DNA of 20,327 nt from Perkinsus olseni (taxonomy: Eukaryota > Perkinsozoa > Perkinsida), in contig JABANN010000580.1 in assembly GCA_013115125.1 (NCBI GenBank), positions 1 through 20,327 of the forward strand, in the 5' to 3' direction. The position numbers and the translations under genes were made by a program. Under the pieces are notes generated by a model. It saw nothing but the letters and a program-made list of their open reading frames with translations. It did not search any database and was not told where the DNA came from. Of this stretch, positions 19,901 through 20,327 are shown one piece after another. Position 1 is the stretch's first letter. Each line of letters opens with the position of its first letter.

Positions 19901-20000
19901 TGCTCACCTGCTCGGTAACGGGGATGCCTCGAGCTGCGGTAAAGGCCAACGAGAGAGCGACAATCCACGCTGGGGCCTTCACGCTGGTGGTTTTCATCAT
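16997..20000 (-). CDS. Array gene A: secreted protein of seven novel modules, 16 exons
   Basis: Sixteen exons join without a break into 715 residues: 19908-20000, 19732-19842, 19493-19681, 19310-19447, 19077-19259, 18932-19030, 18727-18879, 18557-18679, 18217-18396, 18024-18173, 17895-17976, 17703-17848, 17534-17650, 17359-17484, 17232-17306, 16997-17179. Introns are 43-65 nt except one of 160 nt; 14 of 15 are phase 0. Exon 1 is a signal peptide (core WIVALSLAFTAARG). Then six modules alternate a first-half exon and a second-half exon (or pair) with two cysteines (RCEAV/KCDG, YCDKI/TCTH, NCAGI/SCAEG, RCDRV/KCQG, ACQKV/RCGL, FCASL/KCST) and FAxxWG variants (FAVRWGD, FAANWGG, FAAQWGG, FSSEWSH, FAQQWGQ, FAIIWAQ). 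A seventh first-half exon ends the protein with VVVVVAE from a GTG run. An intergenic-like in-frame extension upstream of the ATG lacks another ATG. Family unknown. Confidence 0.82.
18422..18425 (-). terminator. Pol III T-run after tRNA-Val
   Basis: Four T residues directly follow the discriminator base of the tRNA on its own strand, the minimal RNA polymerase III stop. This supports independent transcription of the tRNA inside the intron of gene A. Confidence 0.7.
18426..18499 (-). tRNA. tRNA-Val (anticodon AAC)
   Basis: A 74-nt tRNA folds fully: acceptor GCTGGAA/TTCCAGT (one G-U at the end), D stem GTC/GAC, anticodon stem ACTGC/GCAGT with loop CTAACAC (T33, anticodon AAC at 34-36), variable AGGTC, T stem CCGAG/CTCGG with loop TTCGATT, and discriminator A73, as usual for valine. 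The A-box region (TGGTCTAGTTGG) and B box (AGTTCGATTCT) are intact, and no intron is present. It lies on the same strand as gene A, between exons 8 and 9. Confidence 0.95.
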
Positions 20001-20327
20001 GTGACAGAGAAAAAGGGGCGACAGTAATAAACGGAAAGTAAAGTGCCCGAGGGCCGACGCGGAAATCTTGCACTCTTCGGGCGACTTCCTTTTTCTCAAC
20101 GGTATTTTTACACTTTCATCTTCTTAATCTCTTTCGTAGTGAAAAATTAGATCCTAGAAAGGCTCAGCATCGACTCACCGCAGAGGAAGAGCTGTTCATC
20201 GAGCACTCTCGGCTGGGCATTCGTTAAAGGTGATCGGGGGTCGAACGCGGCACCGGGCATGATACAATTCGGCAACTTTGCTCGTCGCAACTTTAGGTCA
20301 CGTTGCCCAGACGTGCCTCAGCGCACA
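20001..20327. other. Upstream region of gene A
   Basis: Minus-strand sequence before the ATG contains a T-rich/pyrimidine stretch and, at 20179-20220, an ATG frame of 14 codons ending at a strong donor (GCG followed by GTGAGT). This may be a 5' untranslated or first exon of gene A, or of a gene leaving the window. A plus-strand frame (about 20145-20226) reading AQHRLTAEEELFIEHSRLGI is open but has no support. No TATA-like box stands out. Confidence 0.35.

Overview
This is a eukaryotic, gene-dense window. Nearly every gene is cut by very short GT-AG introns, mostly 42-55 nt, and genes lie on both strands with short spacers. Two housekeeping genes could be rebuilt completely by hand: an adenylate kinase with a four-cysteine LID (242 aa) and a pescadillo/Nop7 ribosome-biogenesis protein (524 aa). 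The compact introns plus a helical-repeat protein resembling alveolate RAP/heptatricopeptide proteins suggest a protist. My best guess is an alveolate, perhaps a Perkinsus relative; this is inference and not proven by any marker here. Every gene model below was spliced by eye, with reading frame and splice sites as the only test.

Layout. 1-950 (+): 3' end of a helical-repeat protein behind a TTG microsatellite. 1326-1690: a small signal-peptide-like ORF and a tRNA-like remnant. 1705-2281 (+): small protein with a Ser/Arg tail. 2481-2880 (-): unclear coding-like stretch. 3059-4221 (-): adenylate kinase. 4279-4864 (-): poorly resolved hypothetical gene sharing an inverted exon duplicate with 5915-5998. 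4975-5732 (+): three-TM hypothetical protein. 5889-6862 (+): membrane protein ending in a RING-H2 finger. 7057-8870 (-): pescadillo. 9422-10541 (-): degenerate small-GTPase-like gene. 10781-11589: no gene seen, several hairpins.

11590-20000 (-) is the striking part: a head-to-tail array of at least three related genes, called here C (11590-14858, 744 aa), B (about 15278-16723, incomplete) and A (16997-20000, 715 aa, 16 exons). A and C start with signal-peptide-like exons. All three are built from a repeating module of about 85-125 residues, usually encoded by two exons. The second half holds two cysteines and then an F-A-x-x-W-G-like motif. I do not recognise this domain. Almost every intron in the array is phase 0 (27 of 28 resolved), so whole exons can be gained or lost without breaking the frame; other genes in the window show about half phase 0. 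A tRNA-Val(AAC) gene with its own T-run terminator sits on the same strand inside the eighth intron of gene A. Gene C has a duplicated terminal exon, and a 91% identical orphan copy of that exon lies about 0.9 kb beyond the gene's end. The array is the best candidate for an undescribed system: a lineage-specific family of secreted, disulfide-containing modular proteins evolving by exon duplication.
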